From contig NC_086365.1 of assembly GCF_036324505.1 (NCBI RefSeq), positions 9,257,155 through 9,321,154 on the forward strand: a stretch of DNA of 64,000 nucleotides. The letters are read 5' to 3'. Under the pieces are notes generated by a model. The model searched no databases. It saw only the letters and a program-made list of their open reading frames with translations, and was not told where the DNA came from. This DNA is from Eleginops maclovinus (lineage: Eukaryota; Chordata; Actinopteri; Perciformes; Eleginopidae). Within the stretch, counting starts at the first letter, position 1. Each line of letters begins with the position of its first letter. Position numbers and translations under genes: made by a program. Below are positions 1 to 45,539 of this stretch, one piece after another.

Positions 1-505
1 CTAAATGAATGTGTTGTACTGAAGGACAAACACAGCTTTTGCTTTTCTATTTTGATTGTTTTTTTTTGACATTTTTGTGTTGCATGTGTGTCTGGAGATT
101 GTGCTTGTCCTGATAATGTTCGTATTCTTTTACATTATTCATGTGAAGCACAACCTTGTCAGGAGAAGCAGAATTCATGCGGTGTGCTCTTCCCCCCCAA
201 AAGAACAATTCACAAACAACTCTGAATATGAGACATGCACTCACACACACTCAGTGTAAACCTGACCTGAGGCCATGTTGCACATCTCCTTTGTGAACGT
301 ATCGCACAGGTACATTAAAGGTGCTGTATGAATGGAGCATTTCATCATCCATAAATCATGAGTGCATTTAAGTCTCTCCCTTTTTAGGATTCCACATTTG
401 GAGGACGGCTGTTCCTCCAGCTCAAACACAGTTTCTGTTGACAGCAGATGAAAAAGCTTTATGAGTCTTAGAACATATTTGTCTGCCTCTCCATCTCATA
501 TACAG

Positions 506-19720
<19,215 letters not shown>

Positions 19721-19725
19721 ACACA

Positions 19726-19802
<77 letters not shown>

Positions 19803-21925
19803 CTCATTTCTGATGTGGCACCTCTTTCTAAATAGAGAAAATGCCACTTTCTAATAAGAGAGTGATTATAAAGGACACATTTTTCGTTAAATCACTACTG
19901 GAGTTAACAAATTCTTTACTAATGCTTTATAGATCAGTTATAAGTCTTTAAATAAACATTGTTTTTGTTGTCGGGTTGCGAAAACTCCCCTAAAATCTAT
20001 TTAGTAAAATGATAGCTTCATTGTTCAAGACATAATAAACATTTATTGATGAATAAGCTATATTTACAAGCATATAACGGAGCTATAAGGCATTAATAAA
20101 TTGTTTAATAAGCATAAATAAATCCATTAGTTACACTCAGAATTAGAAATAAACAATTGTGATTAAAAACAATCAAAAATATATTTCTAAATATTAAAAT
20201 TCAAAATATTTTTCTTAACGATGAAGAGTCACCTATTCAGTTCAAATGACTGACGTACCTAAATGTAATACTTCTGCCTATCTTAATTTTTCGTCAACAT
20301 TGTTTTTATTATTTGGTTTGTTTCTTTCCCTATACTCCATGCAAGACAAAATAACAAAAAATGGATAGAAATGAAACAAAATTACTTTAATTTCAAAACT
20401 GACATCTCCTAAACTCTTGATTTCTTATATATTTGATGCAGTGCACAACATTAGCCAGCAGATGTCGGGGCTCAAACTACCACTCCTCCTTATTTAGAGT
20501 AATATTTTAAAACCAAACCTCTTCAGGTCTCGCTAGTGACATTTATTATTTGACATCAAGGTGTTTACTGCCGTTCCACTGGCTCAATGGACTCTGATAC
20601 CCCGTGCCTTTTCTAATTCATCCTATTGTACTACAAGCCTGTTTTGATACTGTGTGACTAATATGCCAAAATAATGACTTGGGATTTTTTTCTACTTTAT
20701 TAAAGTATTTCGCGCATGTTGCTCCGTATGTAAAGGTCTGAGAGGAGATTAAAAATCATCAGATATTTTGTAAAAGATGCAAGCTGTCCCCACTAGCCTG
20801 GTGGCTCAAACATGCGGGAGGGGGAAGTAACAGTAAGGAATTGATTCCAAAGGTTTAATAAAGGGCAGAACATCTTAAAACCTCCGAAATCACTCCTGCA
20901 GCAGAATAATCAATCATTATAATCTTGAGAAAAGAATCAGTGCATCACTCAGCCGGGACATAAGCCGTGTTTCCATTCACATTGGGAAGCATCACATTAG
21001 AGAAGGATTTAAGAAAACGCCGATGATATTTCCTTAATTGCTGGAGAGGTGATGCTAGATGAAAACTCATCTGCAGAATAAGTTGTGGCAAACTTTTAAG
21101 TCACATGACTGATCAGCTGTTTCTGATGACATGTATTTATGTTGTCAGCAGGAAAGAGGAATTTAAATATTGCTTTCTGTTACCCTGAGGAATACAGCCA
21201 CCTAATTCTGTCAAAACTGCGCTCTGTGGAGACAAATTAACTCCACACCAGATGATGGACGCCTATTTTACATTATTTTGTGTGAAATTTCAACAGCCTT
21301 TCTTGATATTTCTATTGAAACACGGCTCTGTTGTTGCGTTCGGGGACAGATCAGTGGAAAGAAAGACGAACTTCATCACGTCCTGCATCCTTGTGCCACT
21401 CGCTACGACTGTTTTCATTTTGCAGGTTGTTTCTACTGCCTCGACTCGATCGATCGATGTCTGATCTACGTGCTGCAGCCTCTGTTTTGCTTCCACCATT
21501 TATTTAGCTCATCTGGGGAAGCAAAACCCAACTGCACCCATGTGTCTCTTTCTGTGTAAATACCCCTGAATACATCAAAAGGCCAAAATTACTGTATGTT
21601 TATAATGTACCGCTATATATTTTCTATTTTACTATAAAAAAAAGTCTTTTTCTAGTCCTCTACACATATACAGTATACCTGTGTGGATCTATTTGATAAT
21701 TTTAGCCTGGAAATATTGGTCATGTTTATAGTTTTAATGGAAAGTTATCTCTGCTTATCTTCATGATTACAGTAGCAGCTTAATGTCGATCCCTTTTATT
21801 TCCAGCCATAAACAGTATGTAAATAAATAAAAAATAGCAACACGATTTATGTTTCCAACCTTGTTTATGATTTTAAACTCGTTTATTTTTCAAGGAGGGG
21901 AAAAAAATAAAATGTTGTTGTTCAT
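19721..21925 (+). other. ptprz1: ptprz1 3' UTR and poly(A) signals
   Basis: After the stop codon comes a (CA)n tract (about 19730-19800), then AT-rich sequence with no other gene. Candidate poly(A) signals are AATAAATAAA around 21819-21830 and AAATAAAATG around 21904-21912. The end is an estimate. Open frames at 21252-21559 look like chance. Confidence 0.6.
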
Positions 21926-22704
21926 ATCGAAACTTCTCCCATCATTTTTGTGCAATGTCTCTATTCTTTTTCTTCCTAAACACTACGGTGGCTGACAGGT
22001 GCTGCAGTTTGAAAAACGATGCAATTATAAAAACACAAATGTGCCATAACAGTCTCCGTTGTGTGTTGCGCTTCTTGCAGCTTTTTTTATTTGCAGCTCT
22101 TTAAGTGAAACCTGTAAATTCTAAACCGGGTAACAGGGACGCTGCGCCCTCTAACTGTCGTCGTGCGCCCTCATACCAAAATGTAGATTTTACCCTTAAA
22201 AGTGATGCCGGAAAAATATTTGTTAGTTAAAAACTATATTATTGCTCCAAAATGTGAAAATCATGTCAAATAGAGAATCAGACGGCAGAGACAGCTTTGT
22301 TTTTATGGAGCTCCGGATAAATAGGGGATACTGCAACTCGGGATTTATTTGTTGTTTGAGGTGCAATATAGGACACAGCAGCTTTAAGACATGAAGAAAC
22401 TACTTTTCGTCCTGCTTTGCTCTAATGCATTATTTTTTGCCAGAAAGTGGGCGGGCCGTACTTTTGTCCGGAAGTGACGTTAGCGCCCTCATACTATATT
22501 TCTCTAGAAAGAACCCTTCTGTCCATGTTTAGTGAAGTTGGTGTAGATATGTATTCACTTGCACGTGTTTCAGCCACATTTGTGTTTTTATATTTGCATT
22601 GTTTGTGAAAGTGCATCGTGTTTCTCATAACGGAAACGTTTCGGGCTGTTAGCGCGTTTGCACCTGTTGGCCACCGTATCACACAAAGACACAACACTAT
22701 CAGG
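21926..22704. other. Convergent intergenic spacer ptprz1/hbp1
   Basis: About 0.8 kb between the tail-to-tail 3' ends. It has two short GCGCCCTCATACTA-like stretches (near 22162-22180 and 22482-22497), probably repeat remnants. Nothing coding is seen. Confidence 0.5.
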
Positions 22705-23624
22705 ACGACAGATTTTTCATGCTTTTATTTATTTATATTATGAAACATTGTATGAAATCCCCTGATCAAGTTCAAGAATCAATACAACAAATTAAGTCAA
22801 AACCAAAAATATATATTATCATGTAATTATCTTTACATTGGTATGACACAATATACTGTAGCAGTCACGTAAGATAAAGTGTATATAGTGCGTCAAGAAT
22901 GAACCTCGTTATGCAGTAGGAATATAAGGGCAAACTGGGAGTATTTATTCTCTTTTGAATCATGTTTTGCCTTTCTCAAGCGACTTTTAGTGAAAACTCA
23001 ACACTTATTTATTCATATTTAAATGTTTACAAATGAAAGGTAAGTTAAAGTGGTGAACGAAGCCAGACCAACCTAATAAAGGCCTCTTCTCTTATTAAAG
23101 GAGAGGTAAATAAAGGCTACTATTTAAGAATGTGTGGCGTACATTTGTTTTAAAACTAAATATTTCACGATAAATTTCAAAGTTAATAATAATATGTAGT
23201 CTTGTGCAATACACTGCGCAAATGCAAGTAATACAGGCAATACAAAAATTCATATTTCTTTATATATAACATATATTTAAGTGGAAATGGCTACATTTTC
23301 TACTTCACCCCAAAAGCTACAGCACCACACCCTTCCCCCTGTTTCAAGCACATGATGAGAATCTGAAAATAACCAGAATCTCTTTTTTTCCTTTTATGAA
23401 TTGTCACATTCACACATTGTAAAATCATTATAAATTATATATATAATATTAAAAAGTTCTGATGACTATAAACGGACAACGATTTAAAAGTATTAAAATC
23501 AAAGAAGCAGATATTGTTTTTAGAAGTTAGAACATTTAGAAACACTTAATTAAATCCTACTTATCGGTGTGTGTGAGAATGTGTGTGTGCTGCTACAGGT
23601 CCTTCTTCTCTGCAGCATTAAGTT
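22705..23624 (-). other. hbp1: hbp1 3' UTR and poly(A) signal
   Basis: On the minus strand, AATAAATAAAAGC (complement of about 22721-22733) gives a good poly(A) signal, so the transcript probably ends near 22705. The UTR is AT-rich, about 0.9 kb, with no competing gene. Confidence 0.6.
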
Positions 23625-23906
23625 TCACTGACAACCCTGGTGGACACAGAGGATAAATTAGAGAGGAGAATTAAGCAGTGTGTGTGCATGCGTGTGTGTG
23701 TGTGTGTGTATACGTACAGAGTTGGTTCGTTTGCGTTTCCAGCAGTCTGGGTTGAGTCTTTTCTGCTCGTCAGCGAGGGCTTTGGCCTGTACGGTGAACG
23801 TCCGTTTCTCCTCACTCCGCAATTTCTTCCACTGCTCCCCCAGTAGGACGCTGATCGCCCTGAATCACCCAAACACACACACATATTACATCACAACAAA
23901 TAGTGG

Positions 23907-23955
<49 letters not shown>

Positions 23956-25222
23956 CACACCCACCTGTTGTCCTTGCCAGGGTACATCTGTGTGTACTCC
24001 ACCCTGAACCTCTTGGCGAACAGCATGAAGGCATTCATTGGCCGCTTGCACTTATTGGGTGGGGCATTATTACTTCCTGCTGCGCTGGCTTGCTGGGTTT
24101 TGGTTGGCTTGGGACATGGTGAGGGGGAGGGACCGGGACTGTGGTTGTCTGCAGGTTTGATCACAATGGACAGGTTTACTTTTTGAACAAAATATTACCT
24201 TTCCTTGAGTGTTTTTTTTCTCGGTGCAGTACCTTGTAACGTGTCTCTGTCTGGAGAAACGCTGGAGTGGGAGGCACGCCGCCGCCTGGCCATGCTGCTC
24301 AGCACGTAGACTGCAGAGGAGTCCAGAGGAGTGAAGTCATAACTGAGGAACACACACAGGGAAACATTTCACACACACTCACTCATCTGCAGCTTCAGGT
24401 TGGGAACAGCGACCTCTTTTACCTCCTGAATGTGTCAAACACCAGCGAGTCGTCGGTGTGTTTGGCTTCTCTGTGTCCTGGAGGCAGGCACACATCACCC
24501 ACCTCCATTTCATAGCACGGTATCCCATAGTGCACCACGGTCAGGCTTGGGTGAAATGACGACCAACCTAAGTGAATACAATGTTAATTGGAATATAATT
24601 TTTCCTCTTTCTGATGATGTTTTCTAGTGTTTTGTCATTATCCCTACCTTTGTTTTTGACGTAGAAGGGGTGGTCAAGTTGGCAGCGGGCACTCACGACA
24701 GCTTGTCCGAGCGCCCCGGGGTCAAATGTCAGCTGTAGCAAAGCCTGACCGGACCACACAGTCTCTGAATGCTCCACCAGCTGCAGACCCTCGGGGCCAT
24801 AACCCTGAAATGATGTACAATCCCTTTATTTTAGTGGATCCTTTTCTAGTGGACTAAAGCCTCGTACATAATAATAACATCATGTACCTTCTGAGACCTG
24901 GATCCTTCGTCGTCACCAGAGTCTTCCTCAGCATAGTCCAGGTCCTCCACGTCCTGCCAGTCCACGTTCGAGCCAATGTGGAAACGCAGACGAGTCCCTG
25001 ATGACAGAGAAGAGTTATAAACAAAAGCTTTAATTTAAATCATGTCTTCCTAGCAGTTAAAAACGTGTGTACCTTTGAGGAAGCAGTGCCAGGCGGTGGG
25101 GGGGCAGGAGAAGCTCCAGCCAACGTCTTCCTCGTCACACTGAGAGGATAGGGAGGACACAGCTGGTTCCCTGCTCTTCTGTGGAGACATGAAGCACATC
25201 AGTACAGACACTGCAACGCGCA

Positions 25223-25297
<75 letters not shown>

Positions 25298-27269
25298 TCT
25301 ACAGTGTGTGTCCCAGGTGAGCCGTCTATTGTGTTTTTCAGACATTGTGTTCAGACAGAGGGGAAGTGAGCTGTACCCTGGTGCGGAGGCGCTCCCTACC
25401 ACGCCCTCTGGGGGGCGACGTGGTGCAACTTGGGAGAGAGGGGGGAGGTCGAGCGTAGGAATGTAGATTACTGCTGGTGCTGGAGAGGCAGGCCAAGGAG
25501 GAGCTGAAAATGACACAAGGCTCATGACAGGAATGCAGGCTGAGGGAGTGCAGTCCACACACTGAAGACAGGGAGTAAGACTGACTAAACAACAATCTGA
25601 GGAACAGTTTACATTCTACAATTGCATACAAAGTGCACATTTAAAACACAGATATGCCCTCCCGCTACACTTCCCGAAATAACGGATCTGCTGGGCAGTG
25701 GGCCTACACATACATTTCAAATCACACATTTTAAGCCTGATTTTTACATTTGTTTTATTATTAAAATTGACATTTAAACTAAAATAATTATAGATAAATT
25801 GAATGTTGCCAAGGCCATTGCTGCATCGGGGGCTCCTCTGATGTTTCCTATTCAGGAGAGAGGAAGTGGTTCTTCCAACTTCGGTGTTTGTGAGCTTTAA
25901 GTCGCAATATGGAAACAACATGTACGCTAAAAAGAAGACGTGTTTGATTTCATTGCATAGAGCAAACGACGGGTGGAAAGCCAATTCTGTGTTTCAGATT
26001 ATTTAAAAACTACAGCAATGCAGCACCAATGCCCTATTTCACAATATCAGCTTTAAACATTGACATTGGGAAACAGAACTGTGACGAGAGATAAAACAAA
26101 CAGTATCAACATTTAGGAAGGGAACATTTTTCTGACTTATCACTTATTTGCAATAATATATGATGTTATTTTCATTCAACGTTGGTGTCTTAGTCCAGCA
26201 CACGTACCTGCTGGGGGCCGGCTCCTGCAGCAGTGGGCTCTGAGGTCCCGTGGCAATGTGGGCCAGTTGCGTCAGCCAGTGTGTGTCAGGAGGGTATGTG
26301 TGTGCATGTCGCTCCTGGTGAGACACACCCACGTCCACCTGGTAGACTGCTGGCTCTGCCTCCTCCTGAACCTCCTGCAGGTCTGGCAGGTCGTCTAGGT
26401 GGAGAAAACAAACATTTTCTTAAAAAGTTTGCATCAGAAATAAAGCCTAAAGGCACCAAGACAATATTTGACTGAAATTCGCTGAAGTTGAACTCCACAC
26501 AAAGCAAAAATGAAAAGTTGCTCCCTGAAGCATTTGTTAATTTCATGCATCTGTGACCATGCCCTTAAATTGAAGATTTTCCTCCATCTGCTGTGATAAA
26601 CCAGGTGCACGCTCCTTTATTACGTACCGTACTCCATATAGCTGTCACTGGTGGGGAAGCCAGGGGAGGAGGGGAGGCGTTCTTCACAGCAGAGCAGGTC
26701 AGGTAACTGTTCTCCACCTGTATCCATCACCACTGCTGCAGGGAAGACCAGACACACAACAGGACATTTAGGAAAATGGATTTGTTGTCAGCATTTCACA
26801 ATTTCTTCGTAAATTAATGTGGCTGTTAAAGATACTTATTATATGTAAAACACGTAGGCCTAATCCTTTTCAAAATTCACAACATATGTCTATGTAACCA
26901 AGTAGTCTGTTTCAATCAATATGTGTTGCTGTTAAGTCATCATAAACTTCATTTTTATGGTGCTTAATATCTGTTATGGAGGCACGCACCGTTGTCGGTT
27001 TAGAAAGTTGATTTTATAAAAAGGAACCCATTTAATACAATTTAAATTGAGTATTTTTTTTAGGGCGATGACATGATATAATATGACGACTGATTCTGAA
27101 GCTCAATTGGAATATATATGAGGGGAATTAAAGTCTGAATACCTCTGGTTTGATTCTGCTATCACTATTCGACAGTACGGATGCATGTTAACTGTACAGT
27201 GTAATGTGTGATACCTGTGTGTCCACCGCTCTGATGTTTTGGCTTACTGGTCACCACCTCCCACACCAT
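23625..27269 (-). CDS. hbp1: HMG-box transcription factor 1 (HBP1), complete
   Basis: Sequence-specific transcriptional repressor known to restrain Wnt/beta-catenin targets and cell-cycle genes and to bind the retinoblastoma protein. Coding exons in transcript order: 27269-27215, 26735-26628, 26394-26208, 25503-25377, 25178-25073, 24997-24888, 24804-24648, 24567-24423, 24342-24233, 24148 (or 24178)-23965, 23859-23718, 23636-23625. They total about 480-490 residues (human 514 from memory), and all phases agree. The start is MVWEV, as in human. Landmarks are SSPGFPTSDSYME, DDLPDLQEVQ, WLTQLAHIATGPQSPLL, the LHSYARPPP motif, an AXH domain, SYDFTPLDSSAVYVLSSMAR, and the HMG box near the C-terminus. 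The last residues are RTNSGCQ, close to the human RTNSG tail. The ATG lies six bases after the acceptor of the second exon, behind a non-coding first exon. Confidence 0.95.
23718..24178 (-). other. hbp1: hbp1 HMG-box exons
   Basis: Two exons (24148/24178-23965 and 23859-23718) encode the DNA-binding HMG box, from PNKCKRPMNAFMLFAK through RVEYTQMYPGKDN to AISVLLGEQWKKL and NPDCWKRKR. The box lies at about residues 400-470. Two in-frame acceptors, 30 bases apart, could start the first of these exons: a CCTGCAG (exon from 24148) or a weaker AAAAAG (exon from 24178). The intron between the two exons carries a (CA)n tract at 23911-23950. Confidence 0.9.
24423..25178 (-). other. hbp1: hbp1 AXH domain exons
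   Basis: Four exons encode the AXH (ataxin-1/HBP1) fold, with landmarks TAWHCFLKGTRL, WQDVEDLDY, LQLTFDPGAL, CQLDHPFYVKNKG, PSLTVVHYGIPCYE and GDVCLPPGH. The domain binds RNA and mediates protein contacts in the family. Residues are about 160-330. Confidence 0.9.
25226..25295. repeat. (CA)n microsatellite
   Basis: About 34 CA units after a CGCACGCG run, in the hbp1 intron between exons 25503-25377 and 25178-25073. Confidence 0.95.
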
Positions 27270-28236
27270 GATGATCTGAAACATGCAGACACAGTACATC
27301 TGTACCCGACTACTCTCACTATATTAAACAATAGCTTCATTAAATCGTCAAAACAGGGGATATAGACCTGTCATGTTGGTGTAGGAACAAATATGCCAAT
27401 GTAAACTAAGCATCAATGACATGTGAATCAGCCATGAGTCACACTGACACAGGAACTTGATCCTCCAGCAGGCTGTAATGTAAAGGCTATATATGTCCGG
27501 GGTGACATAAGGACACACAGGGCTGTTACCTAATTATACACAACGCTCCGACACATCCCTCACAGCGCAATTTATTCATGGAATACTTATACATTGCGTA
27601 TTCACTATTATCTATTTCACAATGTTCTCGTCATGTGACTTCTCTTGTTGATAAACTTTGAGATCATGCACGCATGCGCAGAAAAGCCCATTCATTCAAT
27701 AGCAAGAAGGGCAGCGATAATACATCTGAAGTCGGTTAAAATAAGTGAAAAGCACGACATTAAGCACTTTTAATGGACAGGCTGGTATGATATTATGGGT
27801 TGTTATTAAATGCAACTTCTGTCAACGTTAATACACGGCGATACACTTCAAAGGAAGCAGCGTTATCTGCGGTCACGAAACAAAAGAAATACTGAAGTTA
27901 CGTCGACGAAAATGAGTAAAAGCTTTAGCATCTGTATTTCAACGACACATTAACTACATCATAGAGATTTAAGGCGTGAAAATATGATGAAATTAACGAA
28001 ATTGGACTAGCCATTGTATTGCGCAAATGCAGCTACAAAAAACAACTAACGTCAACAATGAAGCTTTACGGAGAGGGCAGAAAAAGTCCATTTAAGGCCA
28101 CAAATAAACGTTGACAGTTTCAAATTATAACTCGTCTGCCGAGATCGGGCCAACATCATTCAATTGCTGTTATCGCTCCTCATATTAAACGCTTTAAAAC
28201 TGCCAAAATGATTTCAATGAACTTTCCTTAACTCAC

Positions 28237-28400
28237 CAAAACAGTCGCCTTGTACGGTGATGGGGGCTGATATAAACAGCGTGTGCCCAGTGATCCTATT
28301 GGTCAAAGCGGATGTCAATCAGCAGCTTCTGTTATTCTCATTGGTCGGCAAAGTGCAGTTGGTTCTTATCGCCACAACGTGAAAACGTTGGGTGGGTTTA
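28237..28400 (-). promoter_or_regulatory. hbp1: hbp1 promoter and non-coding first exon
   Basis: On the minus strand a perfect donor GTGAGT (complement of 28231-28236) ends a non-coding exon whose last base is 28237. Upstream are a TATA-like TTTATATC (complement of about 28270-28277) and two CCAAT boxes (complements of ATTGG at 28299-28303 and about 28340-28344). The start site is inferred to be near 28250; no transcript data are available. The first intron (27276-28236) shows nothing else. Confidence 0.55.
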
Positions 28401-29819
28401 AGTGAGGACAGATGGCTAAACCAAATGTAACAAGTATAAAGAGCAAAGATTATTTTCAGCAAATTGACAGTATATTAAGTATTATATCCCCTCTCATAAA
28501 GTGTAATAATCATGCAATAGCAATATAAATATAAATCCAACCGAAAAACAGCCTAAAGGACAGCTACCGTGCATCCAGTGCAACAAGAACAACAGGCTGA
28601 CACATGTTTGTAACAGTTGCTACAAACCCTCAATATACCTAAGTACACACTCTTTGGTGTGATTATGGACGTTTCACTGCTGCCATCAGGAGACTTAGAA
28701 GCCCAAACTAGAGGCATCCTCTCATTTAGGGAGAAAGAAACTTGCGAAAAAGTTTACTTTATAAGTAAAAAAAGAAAAGAAAAGAAAAACAAGTACAATA
28801 AAGGATTACAATAAAACAAAAGGGTTGGAACAACACACTATTCATTGCTGTGAGATTATAAAGTTCTAGTCCAAGACTCCTTGTATTCAATTAAGACTAG
28901 ATTGGTGTGGTGTGTGGCAGAATCATAATAATGACGTAACAAAGAAAATGAATACATAACAATATTGAAGTTATTTTTATTCTGGTTGTTACATACATAA
29001 CGAGTCAAATAGCTATTGTGTATTGTTTTATTTACTTATTGGCGCTTTGTTCTGGAGATCATGCTGAAATCCTATATCCCCTCGGGGAATACAAGTATGT
29101 CTTTCTTTCTTTTTCTCTGTCATGTCTGCCTCTTTGATGCTGGTGGAGCTGACACTCGTGGAGAATCGTGAGTGTTTACTGCCTTCCAGCGGTCATTGTG
29201 AGGAACTGCATCATCGCAGCACACCTCAAATTAGACAAGATTACCTGGCAACACTTCCGGTCCATCCTTTCCAAATAAATCATCAGAACTGTTTGTCTAG
29301 GTAGGAGGTTTGCATTTACAAGTAATATAATGTTCATACAATGAACATTATAACGGGAAATACGATATAATTAAAATTGAAAAACTCCAAATAAATACAA
29401 GCTGATATATATTAACATAAATGCCTGATATTTATAAACTAATAGACTACTTAATTGTTTTCAAGTGGACACATATTAGAAATACGAATTTTTACGTTTA
29501 ATAGTATTCAATCTCCATTTTTAGTCATCAATAATATTACCAGAATTTTTACGAGTAATCGTAGTAACTGTAGTTCCTCATTGTGACCACTGGAGGGCAG
29601 TACACTCGCGTACTTAAATAGAACCATAATACTTAAAATAAACTATATAATACCTCATCACATTCGGTTTTGTATTACGAGATATTAAAAAAAGAAACTG
29701 ACAATCATATCATTTAAATATAGCCCCATAAATGTCATACCTTTAATTATTATTATTTTAGAGTCGTTGTACGTAGTTTATTTTGAAAATCAGAGGCGGA
29801 AGTTTTCCTTGTCAGCCGG
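28401..29819. other. Intergenic, hbp1/pik3cg head-to-head spacer
   Basis: AT-rich sequence without a recognisable gene. It contains a perfect 12-bp hairpin at 29326-29352. It also contains two diverged inverted copies of a short motif: TGCCTTCCAGCGGTCATTGTGAG around 29178-29200, against CTCATTGTGACCACTGGAGGGCAG around 29577-29600. These are probably repeat remnants. Confidence 0.5.
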
Positions 29820-29992
29820 AGAGCGCATGGGAAACTTGACGATCTTTCCTGTGAAACAGCGCAGCGTTTCCTTATTCCACTCTGACTACACTTTTAAACC
29901 CATTTTTACTCTGGTTTAAGGTCTCTTCTTGTAGCATAAATGCCTACATTTGCGTCCAAAGCTCCTGGTTTTGTTGCCGTCTGCGTTCATTG
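29780..29992 (+). promoter_or_regulatory. pik3cg: Probable pik3cg promoter and 5' UTR exon
   Basis: A strong donor (TTG then GTGAGTC, exon end 29992) follows about 170 bases of moderately GC-rich sequence and lies upstream of the coding exon. Its acceptor partner at 31821 or 31824 precedes the start ATG by 8-11 bases. The stretch GCGGAAGTTTTCC near 29796-29808 is an ETS/PU.1-like GGAA site, plausible for a leukocyte kinase gene. The start site is inferred and the exon boundary on the left is not defined. Confidence 0.5.
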
Positions 29993-30788
29993 GTGAGTCA
30001 TTCATGTTTTTGTATACAGGCACCTTCCGATTATTATGGCAGCTGTACCGTTACATTCAGCAAACTGTTTCAAAAGTTGTGAAACAGTGTGTTGTTACCC
30101 CTACAACTGGTACACATGTTCAGATCTCTACCACAGAGTTTAAACAGCAGCCTGTCTCTGTGCACTTTAACTGCACTCACACCCATTCTGTGTTTAGCTG
30201 CTTCCTGCTTTGAACACTTCCTCTGCTAAAGAAGGGAAACCATTTAATCTTGTGACTCCAGCCAATTTACATCATGAGTTAGATTTTTTACAACAGTCTC
30301 TTATTGAGGCATTTCTAAATGTGTAAATGCAATTCCAGCTACTTTACTTCTAAAATGGAGCTTATTGGGTTGTCATAGTAGTTTTAGACACAGCAAATAA
30401 TAGTAAAGGCTTTGTTTGGGGACAGTCTCAGTCATGGAATCACACTTTTAGCTGTAGTTATTATATTAGATTATTGTTTTTTAACCTAACAACAATGTAT
30501 TAGTTTAGAGCAGAAATGTTTTCAGATGAAGTGTGTGTAGTAGACGTTGCAGGACCAGTGGAAATGACCCTATCTTGGCCATCAGGACATCAAACCCCTG
30601 GCAGAAATCTATGAGGCTAGACAACAAAAGAAAGGCCTTTCCACTTTTTTAAATTTCCTTCCTCCTCACATGAAGCCCAGCACATATCCTGAAGCTGTGC
30701 GCCTTCTAACACTGCACACACAGCTCTGCAGGCCCCAGGGCAGCTGAGCTTAGTGTGTTTAATACACTGTATCTAGTGGTTCATTCAA

Positions 30789-31258
30789 CCCTTTGATAGA
30801 CAAGCTATGCAAACCCATTTTAAGGCACAACATGGGTCAAAATGTACCTGTAGTGATTTCATGCATGGCTCATTTCTGTATACAAACACTATTTTAGTTC
30901 ATAAATAAGAAACGGAGAATGAAAATAGTGATTTGTTATACAAAACAAGATATTTAATAAATACTTTGAATATGAATGGCTAAATATATAGATTTTATAG
31001 CAAAGAAACACTCAGCCATGCATGATATAACAAAGGGGAAGAATGCAGGTCATTTTGGACCCATGTTGTGCCTTACACAAGTGATCCAAAATCATTTTTA
31101 TTCAAAAAAGTAAGCAAGGAAAAAATAAACTAAGAATGTTTGATCAAAATCAAGTTAATTGAGGAATACCTGGAATTCTGAATGATTAAAGTAATTTATT
31201 GCAAAGATAATTAAAATCTCTTACGGGTCATTTTTGATTCATGCTGTGTATCAAAGGG
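30789..31258. mobile_element. piggyBac-like MITE with long inverted repeats
   Basis: A 470-bp segment starts CCCTTTGATAG and ends in its complement (TATCAAAGGG). It is flanked by TCAA on the left and TTAA on the right, and TTAA is the piggyBac target. Inner inverted matches continue: GGCACAACATGGGTC near 30823 pairs with GACCCATGTTGTGCC near 31058. TGCATGGCT near 30863 pairs with AGCCATGCA near 31014. There is no transposase, so it is non-autonomous. It sits in the first intron of pik3cg. Confidence 0.75.
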
Positions 31259-31831
31259 TTAACACCACTGCTAATAAGAGCTAATTTGAACATGCCATAT
31301 TTATCTATTGTTTCTCTATGGTTTTTTTTATCTTATTTGAACCATTTATTATATTCTTTTATGATTATTGTATTGTAGTTTTATACCTGGTTTAATCCTC
31401 TGCTCGCTGAATAATTGGCACTACTATTGTTTTCTTTGTTTCGGTGAGATATCTAAGGCAAAATCCATTGAACCATACGGATAACATAACAAAAAAATAT
31501 AGAATCTCGAATTCTGTCCGTCATACCGGGACATTTGTAATAGTTTTGTATCATTTCATTAAAATAAATATTGAAAAGGATTTGATTAAATAGAAAATAC
31601 TCAGCTTATTATTAATCCTACTTTCGACCTTGTTGCAGTTTCATCGTTTGACAGAAAGATCAAGCAGAAATGTTTTTAAACATTGCTTTCACAACCATTT
31701 ACAGAAACTCGGTCCATAGATAGAGCTTTTATGTGATTGCCCAGAAGGTCAAAGATCATTTTTCCCTGATCAATAGGTGGCAGGCATTACAAATATCTAC
31801 AGTACTCTGTCTGTCCCCCAGCAGCTAGGTG

Positions 31832-40595
<8,764 letters not shown>

Positions 40596-41000
40596 GACTC
40601 TCTTATATGAAGTGAATAAGTCTTACAAGAACATTCAAACAGGAGACTGAACATTTTAAAAATGATCGCACAAAAGATTTTTGTTGATTATTTACTCATT
40701 TTTAAGAGAGCCTGTCCGACTCGGGTGACATGATCCTATCGCTCGGACTTAGAAAGAATGCCTCCCTTCTCCCTTACTAGATAATAAAATGGTTGCCAGA
40801 AGCAACCTTTAATTATCTTACTAATTTCCATTTTACTGCGATGAAAACATAAGCGTTATCCTGAGGCACATTTAAAACAATCCGCTGAAACCAAACTAAT
40901 GTTAAACATTTCACATTTAGTCAACCCTATTAGTGATCCCAGATAAAGGCTCTCACCTGGAGGACAGATTTAAACAAAAAATAAATGTTCTGTATGGGTA
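40596..41000 (+). other. pik3cg: pik3cg 3' UTR
   Basis: Non-coding sequence after the stop. AATAAA occurs at about 40782-40787 and again near 40979-40985. Either could be the poly(A) signal. Confidence 0.5.
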
Positions 41001-45500
<4,500 letters not shown>

Positions 45501-45539
45501 AGAAGGCGCAGTGATTAATGCACATTAGAGGCCTAATAA

